DNA of 64,000 nucleotides from Ulvibacter antarcticus. GTDB taxonomy: Bacteria > Bacteroidota > Bacteroidia > Flavobacteriales > Flavobacteriaceae. This document shows, one piece after another, positions 51,409 through 60,226 of the stretch. Made by a program: the position numbers and the translations under genes. The DNA is taken from assembly GCF_003688405.1 (NCBI RefSeq), contig NZ_REFC01000011.1, forward strand, positions 975,745-1,039,744. The letters are read 5' to 3'. Positions within the stretch are counted from its first letter, which is position 1; each line of letters begins with the position of its first letter. The notes under the pieces are model-generated. The model was given only the letters and a program-made list of their open reading frames with translations, was not told the DNA's origin and ran no database searches.

Positions 51409-53475
51409 TTAATCTAATTCGGAACAGGTTTTACAGTAAGGCTTGTCTTTAATGTAATGCTTCCATTCTTCATGTGTTAAATTGGAAAGAAGTCTTTTAC
51501 ATATTTCATCAATTAATAAATTACCTTCTAACTTGTTTTGTTCTGATTCATTTTTCCAGATGTCCGAAACATCCCAACCTATCAGATGTCCATTAATGTC
51601 TATTCCAAATAAGACCTTATCAAATGGGTCAAAATATAAATGTGTTATTTCAGTAGGACTTAGTATTCTAAAAATTTCTTTCACTTGAGAAGTGTAGGTA
51701 TACATTTGCATAAAGTGTATAACATTAGGACCTCCAATTTCAGATGAAAAGTAAACCTCACTATCATTCTGGCCAAAACCAACATTTCCAATACCACGCT
51801 TGTAGGTGAAAGTTTGCTCCCTATCAGTTGAAAATCTAAAGTTAAAAGCTTTACTAAAGTACATTTTGTTTATTGAGGTTCCTTGGCTTAAACCAGCGAG
51901 GTCTGTTCCGTTAACTACAAAATTTCCTTCAATGGAATAGTGCATGCTAGAAAACAAATCGTAGGGGAGGTAGACGTTGCTTTTTTCTATTCCAACGTTG
52001 GGATTCAATTCAAATATTCGAATAGTATCACCTTTCCATAGAGCAATTTCATTAGTCTTTCGAGGAGTTCCGATTGAAAATTCAGTCTTGGTTTTATTAA
52101 TAGCGAAGTCAAATAATTCTGTTTGTATAAAGACTTCTTTCTTTTGTTTCCAATCATAGCATAGTAATTTACCTTCAAAATCCATTAGATATAAATAGGA
52201 GTTCTTATCATCAAAGTCTAATTTCTTACAGCTTACAGGGACAATAAATGAATTCTTTACTTGTGTTTTATGGTTATATGTTATAATTTCGGTTTGATTC
52301 GGAATTTGCTTTACAATGAGTAATTCATCACTATTTAAGAAAAATAGTTTCGATGCTTGTGGCACTCTAATTGATTTCTTTAATTCAAATGTTTTATTAA
52401 CTTCAGATAAATAAATATCACCGTTTTTGAGTAAAATAGCAAAGTAATTTTCAGAATATGAAATAGGACTCATTGACATATGGACAACTTTTTCATCAAA
52501 TATTCTTTTAAACATTTGCGGACCTAAAAAATAAATCCCAGAATTTAGTATAGATTCTGCATCTTTGTTTCTATTGATCTTGTAGGACTCAATAGCGAGT
52601 AACATCCTTCTATTGATGTTAAACGGATCGAAATCATTTGAGAAAAAATTATTGTTAAGCAATTCTTCATTTTTTACAAGTCCAATTAAATTTGACGCAT
52701 AAAGTGTCTGAGCAGAATCGTTTAATCGTTTTAAAACTATCTCAGATTCATTTAATTCAATGTTTAAGTTCAAAAGAGAACTATCTAAATGTGATATTTT
52801 GTAGTTACGTTCAGAAATTAAATTGTTTTTTGTGTTAATTGAATCAGTTAATCCTATCTTTTGAATTTCTAGATTATTTTTCTGACCTACTAATTCTTTT
52901 TTTTCATCTTGTAAATTATCGATATCCTTTTTGAGTAGAAATGAATAGGTCACCCCAACTAAAATTCCGACAATGATAATGGCCATTACTGTTGCGCCTG
53001 CATTTCTAAGTACTTTGATCCTTTTTCGATAAACAAATGATCCAATAATTCTGTCAATAATCTTTTTTGATGGCTCCGAATCTTCCCAAGCATCTATTTT
53101 TTCTGAGGTAATAGCCAATCCTTTTAGAGTTTCAAAATATACTCCAAGTTCTTCGATGTGGTCAATTTTTATTGGTATTATCAGTCTATTCGTGTTTTTA
53201 AATTCAATGACTTCTTGTAACATAGCCTTTGACCGAAAAGCCTTGGGAGAAAGAATTATTACCATTGCAGAGCAACTTTTCAACGCATCCATTAGTGATT
53301 TAGGAATCTTTTCTCCTGGATGGTTATGAAATTGATCTAAGAAACAAAAATATTGCTTAGTAGACAATTGATTTGCTAAAGCAAGTGCGTAGTCTAATGA
53401 GTCGGCTCTTGAATATGATATAAAAATATCGTTACCTCTTATTCTATTTGTTCGCTCCTTAAACTTTTTAAGCAT
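51409..53475 (-). CDS. TIR-domain membrane protein with coiled coil and propeller-like C terminus
   Basis: A 688-residue protein. TIR domain at about 14-140: D-I-F-I-S-Y-S-R-A-D-S, C-F-L-D, V-I-I-L-S-P-K-A-F and a conserved Glu (E88 in L-Q-E-V-I-E-F) at the usual catalytic NADase position. One TM helix follows at about 160-181, then a coiled coil at about 185-245. The last 350 residues are beta-rich with repeating strand pairs (for example D-G-K-L/G-D-I-Y-L-S/D-I-N-G-H-L-I-G-W) resembling a beta-propeller. The layout suggests an outside sensor and a cytoplasmic TIR effector. NAD depletion in defence is inference. Confidence 0.85.
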   Translation of the reverse strand: MLKKFKERTNRIRGNDIFISYSRADSLDYALALANQLSTKQYFCFLDQFHNHPGEKIPKSLMDALKSCSAMVIILSPKAFRSKAMLQEVIEFKNTNRLIIPIKIDHIEELGVYFETLKGLAITSEKIDAWEDSEPSKKIIDRIIGSFVYRKRIKVLRNAGATVMAIIIVGILVGVTYSFLLKKDIDNLQDEKKELVGQKNNLEIQKIGLTDSINTKNNLISERNYKISHLDSSLLNLNIELNESEIVLKRLNDSAQTLYASNLIGLVKNEELLNNNFFSNDFDPFNINRRMLLAIESYKINRNKDAESILNSGIYFLGPQMFKRIFDEKVVHMSMSPISYSENYFAILLKNGDIYLSEVNKTFELKKSIRVPQASKLFFLNSDELLIVKQIPNQTEIITYNHKTQVKNSFIVPVSCKKLDFDDKNSYLYLMDFEGKLLCYDWKQKKEVFIQTELFDFAINKTKTEFSIGTPRKTNEIALWKGDTIRIFELNPNVGIEKSNVYLPYDLFSSMHYSIEGNFVVNGTDLAGLSQGTSINKMYFSKAFNFRFSTDREQTFTYKRGIGNVGFGQNDSEVYFSSEIGGPNVIHFMQMYTYTSQVKEIFRILSPTEITHLYFDPFDKVLFGIDINGHLIGWDVSDIWKNESEQNKLEGNLLIDEICKRLLSNLTHEEWKHYIKDKPYCKTCSELD

Positions 53476-53794
53476 TATATATTCTGGATAATTTAAATTA
53501 AACTTTAAATAGGGGAAATTTTAAGAAATTTTGTTGTTGCCAACTGGTATGTATATAAAACAGGGCGTTTAGTAAAGTGCGTACTTACTTCTTGTAGCCT
53601 GAAATTGAAGCAGTGACAATTATACACTTGTCTTCTATACTTTAATTAGTCGGCGCTAAGTGATTCCAATACTTCGGAAAGAAACGCAAGCTTATGTTTT
53701 ATATTACTAAAACCAATTTAGTCAATTAATTTTAGTAATCATAATGCTATTTGGAAAGAAGCCATGATAACATATACTTTGTTATGCTTTGTAA
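53476..53794. other. Spacer with boundary motifs
   Basis: No gene. On the minus strand, GCATAACAAAGTATATGTTA follows the FRG stop and CAGTTGGCAACAAC precedes the TIR start. These TAACAA...GTTGG motifs flank several genes of this island. Confidence 0.4.
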
Positions 53795-54649
53795 TTACTT
53801 TATTCCTTTTGGAAGACCAAATGGAGGATTATCAAAACCAGGCAATTTTTTCATTGTTTTAGGATTGTAAGCCCAATGATACTCTAAATCAAAAGCTAAT
53901 GATCGTGCCATACCATCAATTCCTGGAAATAAGGTGGATTCTGTTATATTTGATCGATATAAATCTCTCATAGCTTCGTCTCTAATATCCTTTTTTAAAA
54001 TAATTTTCTTTATACATTTATCTCCATCAGGATAATAATTTAGCACAACAGATTCAAGAGTTTTGTCAAGCACACCAGGAACTACAAATGTTCCTGCTTG
54101 TGCAATTAACCTTTGATTCATTTTTTCAGGTTCTCCCATAACCAAAAAATTGTTAGTCCCAGGAAGAAAATTATTTTCATAACTGTTTTCAGTTCTCATC
54201 CACATTTCTTTTGGATTTAGTTTTGTGCCGTCCATTAAGGTAACTGTATCGTCGCGATCAAAATTAGGTGGAAAAATTGCCCAAACAGCAGAGTCAATGG
54301 TTGTTCTATGAATCGCGAAAAAGGCAGAAACATAAGGAGAAAATGAAAAGTCAATTAATCTAGTAGGAGTTCCGAAATGTTGCATTAATGCTAGCCATTC
54401 AAAAGCCTCATTATCATTAGGAAGGTGATTGAGAAAATGGTGTGCTTTTCTTTTAAAAATCCTTAAAAGTCTTTCCTCTTGATGAGACCACGCATCCTTA
54501 TGTACTTTAAAAGATATTAAATATCTTGATAACGAACTTACCATCGGCCAGGATGCATTAGATTGGCCTCTGTAAATCCAACTATGCATGTTTTTAGAAG
54601 AAACTAGGTCTTTAAATTCATACCAGTCTTGAATTTCAATTACTTCCAT
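53795..54649 (-). CDS. FRG domain protein
   Basis: A 284-residue protein with the FRG domain (about 18-205). The name motif W-I-Y-R-G-Q is at 24-29, followed by L-M-Q-H-F-G-T-P-T-R-L-I-D-F-S-F-S-P near 88-105 and A-F-F-A-I-H, all typical. FRG proteins occur widely as single genes in defence and mobile regions; the biochemical activity is not known to me. It stands between the SLATT-like and TIR genes, each with an independent spacer. Confidence 0.9.
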   Translation of the reverse strand: MEVIEIQDWYEFKDLVSSKNMHSWIYRGQSNASWPMVSSLSRYLISFKVHKDAWSHQEERLLRIFKRKAHHFLNHLPNDNEAFEWLALMQHFGTPTRLIDFSFSPYVSAFFAIHRTTIDSAVWAIFPPNFDRDDTVTLMDGTKLNPKEMWMRTENSYENNFLPGTNNFLVMGEPEKMNQRLIAQAGTFVVPGVLDKTLESVVLNYYPDGDKCIKKIILKKDIRDEAMRDLYRSNITESTLFPGIDGMARSLAFDLEYHWAYNPKTMKKLPGFDNPPFGLPKGIK

Positions 54650-54842
54650 ATTTCTAAATTACTGTGGCTAACAATTTAATGAATGAATCGTAACAATAAC
54701 GAAACTTGCAGGTTAAATTAACGACAATTACCCAATTCTCCTCTATGTTCTAATTTATCGAAGCAGCGTGAGAATTAAAAATCTAAGTTAGTTCCAACGA
54801 TTCATGTTTTGATTAAAAGCAGTAATTTCAATTAAATAATCA

Positions 54843-55772
54843 CTAAGCCATATCTGTAGATGCGGTGTTAGCGTTTTTATTTATTATGATGACCTCAGTG
54901 TGCACTTCCTTATCACCTTTCAAAATTATAAACCGACTATCTGTACGCATAAATTTTTGATCTTCAAATATGTGGATGACAAGCCTATATGTGCCTATAA
55001 AAATATTTGATATATCCCATTTTGGGTATTTTAAATCTATAACGTGTTTTTCTATTTCTTTCTCATCAAGATAAAGTTCCAATTTAAGTTCTTGATTAAT
55101 TTTAAGATCAGTTGCTTTTATTTCAACATTAACTTTATTTGACTTAATAGCATTGTTTTCAGAGTCTTTTAAAAGACTTGCAATTTGAGCATCTGATTTG
55201 TTGAGTTTATCGCTAGCTTGCTTATTAAATTCGTCTAATTGTCCCGTAAATAGATCTTTCCAGTTATCTGTTTCAGATTTAATAATTTCTTTTAATTCAT
55301 TGTCCAAATTATTTAAAATTTGAATTGCTGATTCGTTATTCGAGTTAATATTTACGAAGTTAATTAACCATTTTGCATAATACTTTGAACTAACAATTTC
55401 CATTTGGTTTAGTGTAATCGTGTATCGAATCCAACTTTTGGAATGTATAAATAACCTATCTGCTAGTAATAATAAAGTTGAGAGAATAAGAGAAATATAG
55501 CCAAGAGCATATAATGAACTCGTATCCAATGTATACTTTTTTGGTAATTCTACACTTGATAACAACGGAAGTATTAAACTTAATCCAAAAAAGCATAAAG
55601 CAGGAAGCAAATGCATCCAAGAACTTCGACGAGCTCTTTTGCGTTTTGTCAAATACCATGACAAGTATTTTCTTTTATAAGAAAGAATATATTCAAGATA
55701 TGCTTTTACTTTCTCATCTGTAATCTCTGTTTCAAACCAGTTTTTTTCAATTATTGAGATGTCATTTTTCAT
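54843..55772 (-). CDS. SLATT-like two-TM effector protein
   Basis: A 309-residue protein. A basic amphipathic helix (Y-L-S-W-Y-L-T-K-R-K-R-A-R-R-S) precedes two close TM helices at about 53-72 and 86-104, then W-I-R-Y-T-I-T-L-N and S-K-Y-Y-A-K-W, the arrangement of SLATT (SMODS/SLOG-associated two-TM) domains. A long helix and a beta-sandwich-like C terminus follow (190-309). SLATT proteins are predicted pore-forming effectors activated by nucleotide signals. No cyclase or SLOG sensor is adjacent, so a partner may be elsewhere, or this form is self-contained. Confidence 0.72.
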   Translation of the reverse strand: MKNDISIIEKNWFETEITDEKVKAYLEYILSYKRKYLSWYLTKRKRARRSSWMHLLPALCFFGLSLILPLLSSVELPKKYTLDTSSLYALGYISLILSTLLLLADRLFIHSKSWIRYTITLNQMEIVSSKYYAKWLINFVNINSNNESAIQILNNLDNELKEIIKSETDNWKDLFTGQLDEFNKQASDKLNKSDAQIASLLKDSENNAIKSNKVNVEIKATDLKINQELKLELYLDEKEIEKHVIDLKYPKWDISNIFIGTYRLVIHIFEDQKFMRTDSRFIILKGDKEVHTEVIIINKNANTASTDMA

Positions 55773-56140
55773 TTGTCTATTTTAACACTTAATTCTTGTA
55801 TCAAGAATCATGGTATTCTTACACTAAGAGCACTTAAAGATATAAAAATATATTCATATTCAGGAAGTTATGAATTTGGAGAGACCTATTTCAACATCCC
55901 TTCAACCAAGTTTCAACAAAAATTTATCAAATTATATGAGCCTATTATCCACTCAAAATTCACCTACTAACTCTCCCACATATAATTCCTTTTAAAGCAT
56001 CTCATTAACCCAAAAATTCCCTAAATTACCCCTCATTATTTACTAACAAAGTGAACACGAAACTGAAGATGTTTTGGAACACGATTTAGTGATAAGGGAT
56101 TGCCCTTTGTAGCCTGTTTAAAAAAATACTTACGAAATTA
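55773..56140. other. Gap between SLATT-like and topoisomerase IB genes
   Basis: No gene supported. A 65-codon open frame at 55773-55970 lacks any recognisable feature. A possible remnant of older sequence; nothing definite. Confidence 0.35.
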
Positions 56141-57130
56141 TCATTTCTTTTTTAAGCGATTGCGGAGCATATATAGCACGCCTATTTCTTCTTTGGAAAG
56201 ACGTTCAACGTCCTTAAGCAATTTGTTGATTTCTTCTTCAAAATAGTTAAGAGTCCGACCTTGAGTATACTCTTCTATTATTCGTGGATCAATATAGGAA
56301 GTTCTAGCAACCGATGGTGTATTTCCAAGACTTTCTGAAACTTGATTAACAGCCTCTTTAATATTTTCATCAAGCAATTTTTGATCCTTGCGATCAACTA
56401 CTCCCAATTCGTCTAAGGCTATGGCAGCTATCATAGTTCCCGCCCAGGTTCTGAAATCTTTTGCCGAAAATTCTTCACCCATTACCTCACGAATATAAGC
56501 GTTTAAATCTTCACTCTTTACATCAACTATAGTATCGTCTTCATCAAGGTATTTAAAAACTTCATAGCCTGGCATGTCATCAATTTCCTGTACAATTTTA
56601 GCTAGCTTTTTATCAACAATATGTTTTTCTTGCTCTTGGTTCGATTTTCCGTTGTAGTTAAATAGTATTTCATCACCATTAATAGTAAGATGTTTGTGAC
56701 GTAAAGTGGTTAAGCCATACGTGGCGTTTTCTTTTGAATAGCTATCGCTTCCCGGTCTAAAAAATGCGGATTCCAATAGTCGTAGCATGGTGGCCATCAC
56801 TTTCTCACGATTTAACTTTCGCTTTCGCAAGTGTTGTCCCGTAACCCGTCGCATATGTTCTAATTGGTCCGCAAATTTGATGATACGATCAAACTTTTTA
56901 GCATTTTGTTTTTCTATATAGTTAGGATGATAAATATATTGTTTACGATCCTTATCATCTCTACCGGTCACCAGCAAATCTGCCTTTTTATTCTCGTCTA
57001 TTTCTACATCGGTCCATGCTGGAGGTATCACAAGCGAATTTATCCACTCGCGGATACTTTCGTCTTTTATTGTTTTACCATTTTTATCCTTGTAGGTAAA
57101 ACCTCTACCATGTTTTTTTCTGAAATACAT
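56141..57130 (-). CDS. DNA topoisomerase IB
   Basis: A 329-residue bacterial (poxvirus-like) type IB topoisomerase. The start at 57130 (M-Y-F-R-K-K-H-G-R-G-F-T-Y) is preferred over an in-frame start 30 bp upstream. Features: R-V-T-G-Q-H-L-R-K-R-K-L and L-R-L-L-E-S-A-F-F-R-P-G (active-site basic residues), L-R-H-K-H, F-R-T-W-A-G-T and the nucleophile Tyr in R-T-S-Y-I-D-P-R. It relaxes supercoils of both signs. It is divergent from the ligase-associated repair operon, consistent with a shared DNA-maintenance block. Confidence 0.94.
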   Translation of the reverse strand: MYFRKKHGRGFTYKDKNGKTIKDESIREWINSLVIPPAWTDVEIDENKKADLLVTGRDDKDRKQYIYHPNYIEKQNAKKFDRIIKFADQLEHMRRVTGQHLRKRKLNREKVMATMLRLLESAFFRPGSDSYSKENATYGLTTLRHKHLTINGDEILFNYNGKSNQEQEKHIVDKKLAKIVQEIDDMPGYEVFKYLDEDDTIVDVKSEDLNAYIREVMGEEFSAKDFRTWAGTMIAAIALDELGVVDRKDQKLLDENIKEAVNQVSESLGNTPSVARTSYIDPRIIEEYTQGRTLNYFEEEINKLLKDVERLSKEEIGVLYMLRNRLKKK

Positions 57131-57608
57131 AGTTAATTTTAATTTGTATTGAATATACAAAATTTACTGTATCGTTACAGAGTCTTGCCTTTAGAAAACC
57201 TTTCAAATAATTTCCCTTGTTTTAAATGCTACGAAGCTGATACCTTCGAACTCATTATTGTAGGATGATCACAATAAAAATGAAGCCTCTAAAGTGCAAT
57301 TAATGAGCAGTCATGTTCAAATTTTTAAACTTAAATATAGAAACTGAGAGCAGAGATTGATTTTCTGCCATCTAATTTTAACATTTGAATGCTTCTATAC
57401 CTAAGACTTGGAAACTGAAGTGATTGTTTTTTGTGAGCATCAACATAAACTTCGGAGTACTCAATGCAGGCTACCTCTGACTTAAAGAGTTGTTTTAAAT
57501 CTTAGCACTGCAGTACATTTAATGGTAATCATATAAATATCGACTCTTAACAATTCACAATTACTTCTTTGCTCAGAAATTTTTATATTTAAGTAAAAAA
57601 GAGTTGTT
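57131..57608. other. Divergent intergenic region, topoisomerase IB / repair operon
   Basis: 478 bp with no supported gene. Read on the plus strand, TTTATATTTAAGTA near 57580 could be part of a promoter, but no good TTG/TAnnTTTG pair is seen. Confidence 0.4.
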
Positions 57609-58634
57609 ATGCACAAACCACTTTTAGCTTTTAATGAAAATGGAATTTATTGCGAAGTTGCCAACGTCTATTTAGATCCATGGAAACCAGTAGATTTCGC
57701 AATAATTTCGCATGGTCATGCAGATCATAGTCGGTATGGTCATAAAAAATATATCACACATCACACCAACGTTCCAATAATAAAACACAGGTTGGGTGAT
57801 ATTAATGTAAGTGGCAGAAATTACAACGAAACTTTTACTATAAATAACGTAAAATTCTCACTGCATCCGGCAGGCCATATTATTGGTAGTTCTCAAATTC
57901 GCGTAGAGCATCGCGGAGAAGTTTGGGTGTTTTCTGGAGATTATAAATTAGAAGACGATGGTGTTGCAGTACCTTTTGAAGCGGTAAAATGTCATTCCTT
58001 TATTACAGAATGTACCTTCGGTTTACCTGCTTTTAAATGGACCCCTCAAAAAGAAGTTTTTAGCGATATTAATAACTGGTGGGAAACGAATAGAGAGGCA
58101 AAGCAAACTTCAGTTCTTTTTGGCTATTCCTTAGGAAAGGCTCAGCGTTTACTTAAATATTTAGATACAGATATTGGTAAGATTTACACCCATGGAGCCA
58201 TAGAAAATATGACAGAAGTAATTAGACCCATGATAGATTTTCCGGAAACGACAAGAATTACAAGAGAAACAACGAAACAAGAATTATTAGGGAACATTGT
58301 TTTAGCCCCACCAAGTGCACATGGTTCTACATGGATTCGTAAAATGGTGCCTTATGTAACCGCTTCGGCAAGTGGTTGGATGGCTTTTAGAGGAGCGAGA
58401 AGACGTAGGGCTGTAGATCGTGGTTTTGTATTGTCAGACCATTGCGATTGGCAAGAATTGCTCACTGCTGTAGAAGCTACTGGTGCTGAAAAGGTAATCT
58501 GTACACATGGTTATACTGAAATATTTTCAAAATATCTAAGAACACTAGGTTTAGATGCACGAACAGAAAATACACAGTATGAAGGTGAGTTAAACGAGTC
58601 TGATACCAAAAAAGAAAGTGAGAGCGTAGCATGA
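57609..58634 (+). CDS. Ligase-associated DNA damage response exonuclease (metallo-beta-lactamase fold)
   Basis: A 341-residue MBL-fold nuclease. The metal motif is S-H-G-H-A-D-H (H35, H37, D39, H40), the downstream H is in P-A-G-H-I-I-G-S, and D appears in F-S-G-D-Y-K. The C-terminal part resembles the beta-CASP-like arrangement. It is the first gene of the four-gene ligase-associated repair operon; the exonuclease is presumed to trim ends before ligation. The stop overlaps the ligase start as ATGA. Confidence 0.93.
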   Translation: MHKPLLAFNENGIYCEVANVYLDPWKPVDFAIISHGHADHSRYGHKKYITHHTNVPIIKHRLGDINVSGRNYNETFTINNVKFSLHPAGHIIGSSQIRVEHRGEVWVFSGDYKLEDDGVAVPFEAVKCHSFITECTFGLPAFKWTPQKEVFSDINNWWETNREAKQTSVLFGYSLGKAQRLLKYLDTDIGKIYTHGAIENMTEVIRPMIDFPETTRITRETTKQELLGNIVLAPPSAHGSTWIRKMVPYVTASASGWMAFRGARRRRAVDRGFVLSDHCDWQELLTAVEATGAEKVICTHGYTEIFSKYLRTLGLDARTENTQYEGELNESDTKKESESVA

Positions 58635-60223
58635 AAAATTTTGCAGAATTAATTAGAACTTTAGACAGCACAACCAAAACGACCTTGAAAGTAAATGCGC
58701 TTTCAGAATATTTTAAAGAGGCAAGCGATGAGGATCGTGTTTGGACGATCGCCATTTTATCACATCGACGTCCGCCACGACCGGTTAACACAACCTTGCT
58801 AAGAATTTGGGCTTCCGAATTGGCAAATATTCCATTATGGTTATTTGAAGAATCGTATCATATTGTTGGTGATTTAGCCGAAACTATCGCATTGGTTGTT
58901 CCAACGTCTAATGAAAATAGTGAAAAATCACTCACACAATTTTTAAGAGAAATGTTAGCTCTTAAAAAAGAAACTGACGAATTTAAAAAGGAATATGTCA
59001 CCCACAACTGGCGTAAACTTAATTATTACGAACGCTTTGTATTCACAAAATTAATTACTGGTGGATTTAGAATAGGGGTAAGCCAGAAGTTAATGACGAG
59101 GGCTTTATCTAAAGCCACGGATATTGACGAAGATATTTTAGCCTATAAATTAATGGGAAAATGGGATCCTAATACCATTTCATTCGAAGATTTAGTCTTA
59201 AAAGAAAGCGCTTCCGACTTCCTTTCTAAACCATATCCCTTTTACTTGGCTTATGGAATAGAAGGAGCTGTTTCCGATCTTGGCAATGTAAACGATTGGA
59301 GTTTTGAGCACAAATGGGACGGAATTCGTTCTCAGGTAATCATTCGTGAAGATGAATTATTTGTTTGGAGTAGAGGCGAAGAATTGGTAACCGATAAATA
59401 TCCGGAATTCCATTCTTTTACAGCTGTCATTCCAAACGGAACAGTCTTAGATGGAGAGATTTTACCATTTCCAGATAATGAGATTGGTACATTTCAGGAT
59501 TTACAAACCAGAATTGGTAGAAAAACAATAAGCAAAGCATTGTTAGCTAAAACCCCAGTGATTTTAAAAGCGTATGATATTTTGGAATGGGAAGGCAAAG
59601 ATTTAAGACAACAACCTTTCATAAAAAGAAGAGCTATTCTCGAAAGCTTAATGAAGCGCTTAAGTGGCACTGAGCTACCCATATATTTGTCAGAAACAGT
59701 GTCTTGCGATTCTTGGGATGAAGTAGCTTCGGAAAGAGATCGAGCACGAGAAATGAGAAGCGAGGGACTCATGATAAAACGGAAAGATTCCACCTATCAA
59801 GTAGGAAGAAAGAAAGGCGATTGGTGGAAGTGGAAAACAGATCCTTTAACTATAGATGCCGTTTTAACCTATGCTATGAGAGGTCATGGTAGGCGTTCAA
59901 ATTTATTTACAGATTATACCTTTGCACTCTGGGATGATGAAGAGAAATTAGTAACCTTCGCAAAGGCATACTCTGGTTTAACAGATTCCGAATTTAAAAA
60001 AGTGGATTCTTGGATTAAAAGGAATACCTTAGAACGATTTGGTCCTGTAAGAAGTGTTACTCCAGAATTAGTATTTGAAATCGCGTTTGAAGGTATCACT
60101 GAATCAAAAAGACATAAAAGTGGCTATGCAACACGTTTTCCACGAATTTTAAGATGGCGAAAGGATAAAAAAATAGCAGAGGCTAATAAATTAGAAGACT
60201 TAAAAGCATTAATGCTTACTTAA
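58631..60223 (+). CDS. ATP-dependent DNA ligase (repair operon)
   Basis: A 530-residue ligase. An N-terminal DNA-binding domain (about 1-200) is followed by the nucleotidyltransferase motif K-W-D-G at 228-231 with K228 as the AMP-accepting lysine. Other motifs: G-T-V-L-D-G-E-I (III), S-E-G-L-M-I-K (IV) and W-W-K-W-K (V). An OB domain ends the protein. It is the second gene of the operon, 4 bp overlapped with the exonuclease and 3 bp from the helicase. It seals nicks in the repair pathway defined by this operon. Confidence 0.95.
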   Translation: MKNFAELIRTLDSTTKTTLKVNALSEYFKEASDEDRVWTIAILSHRRPPRPVNTTLLRIWASELANIPLWLFEESYHIVGDLAETIALVVPTSNENSEKSLTQFLREMLALKKETDEFKKEYVTHNWRKLNYYERFVFTKLITGGFRIGVSQKLMTRALSKATDIDEDILAYKLMGKWDPNTISFEDLVLKESASDFLSKPYPFYLAYGIEGAVSDLGNVNDWSFEHKWDGIRSQVIIREDELFVWSRGEELVTDKYPEFHSFTAVIPNGTVLDGEILPFPDNEIGTFQDLQTRIGRKTISKALLAKTPVILKAYDILEWEGKDLRQQPFIKRRAILESLMKRLSGTELPIYLSETVSCDSWDEVASERDRAREMRSEGLMIKRKDSTYQVGRKKGDWWKWKTDPLTIDAVLTYAMRGHGRRSNLFTDYTFALWDDEEKLVTFAKAYSGLTDSEFKKVDSWIKRNTLERFGPVRSVTPELVFEIAFEGITESKRHKSGYATRFPRILRWRKDKKIAEANKLEDLKALMLT

Positions 60224-60226
60224 TAC

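Noticed and set aside
55773..55970. 65-codon open frame between SLATT-like and topoisomerase IB genes
   Set aside because: No recognisable motif or start signal, and divergent from SLATT directly at its start codon.
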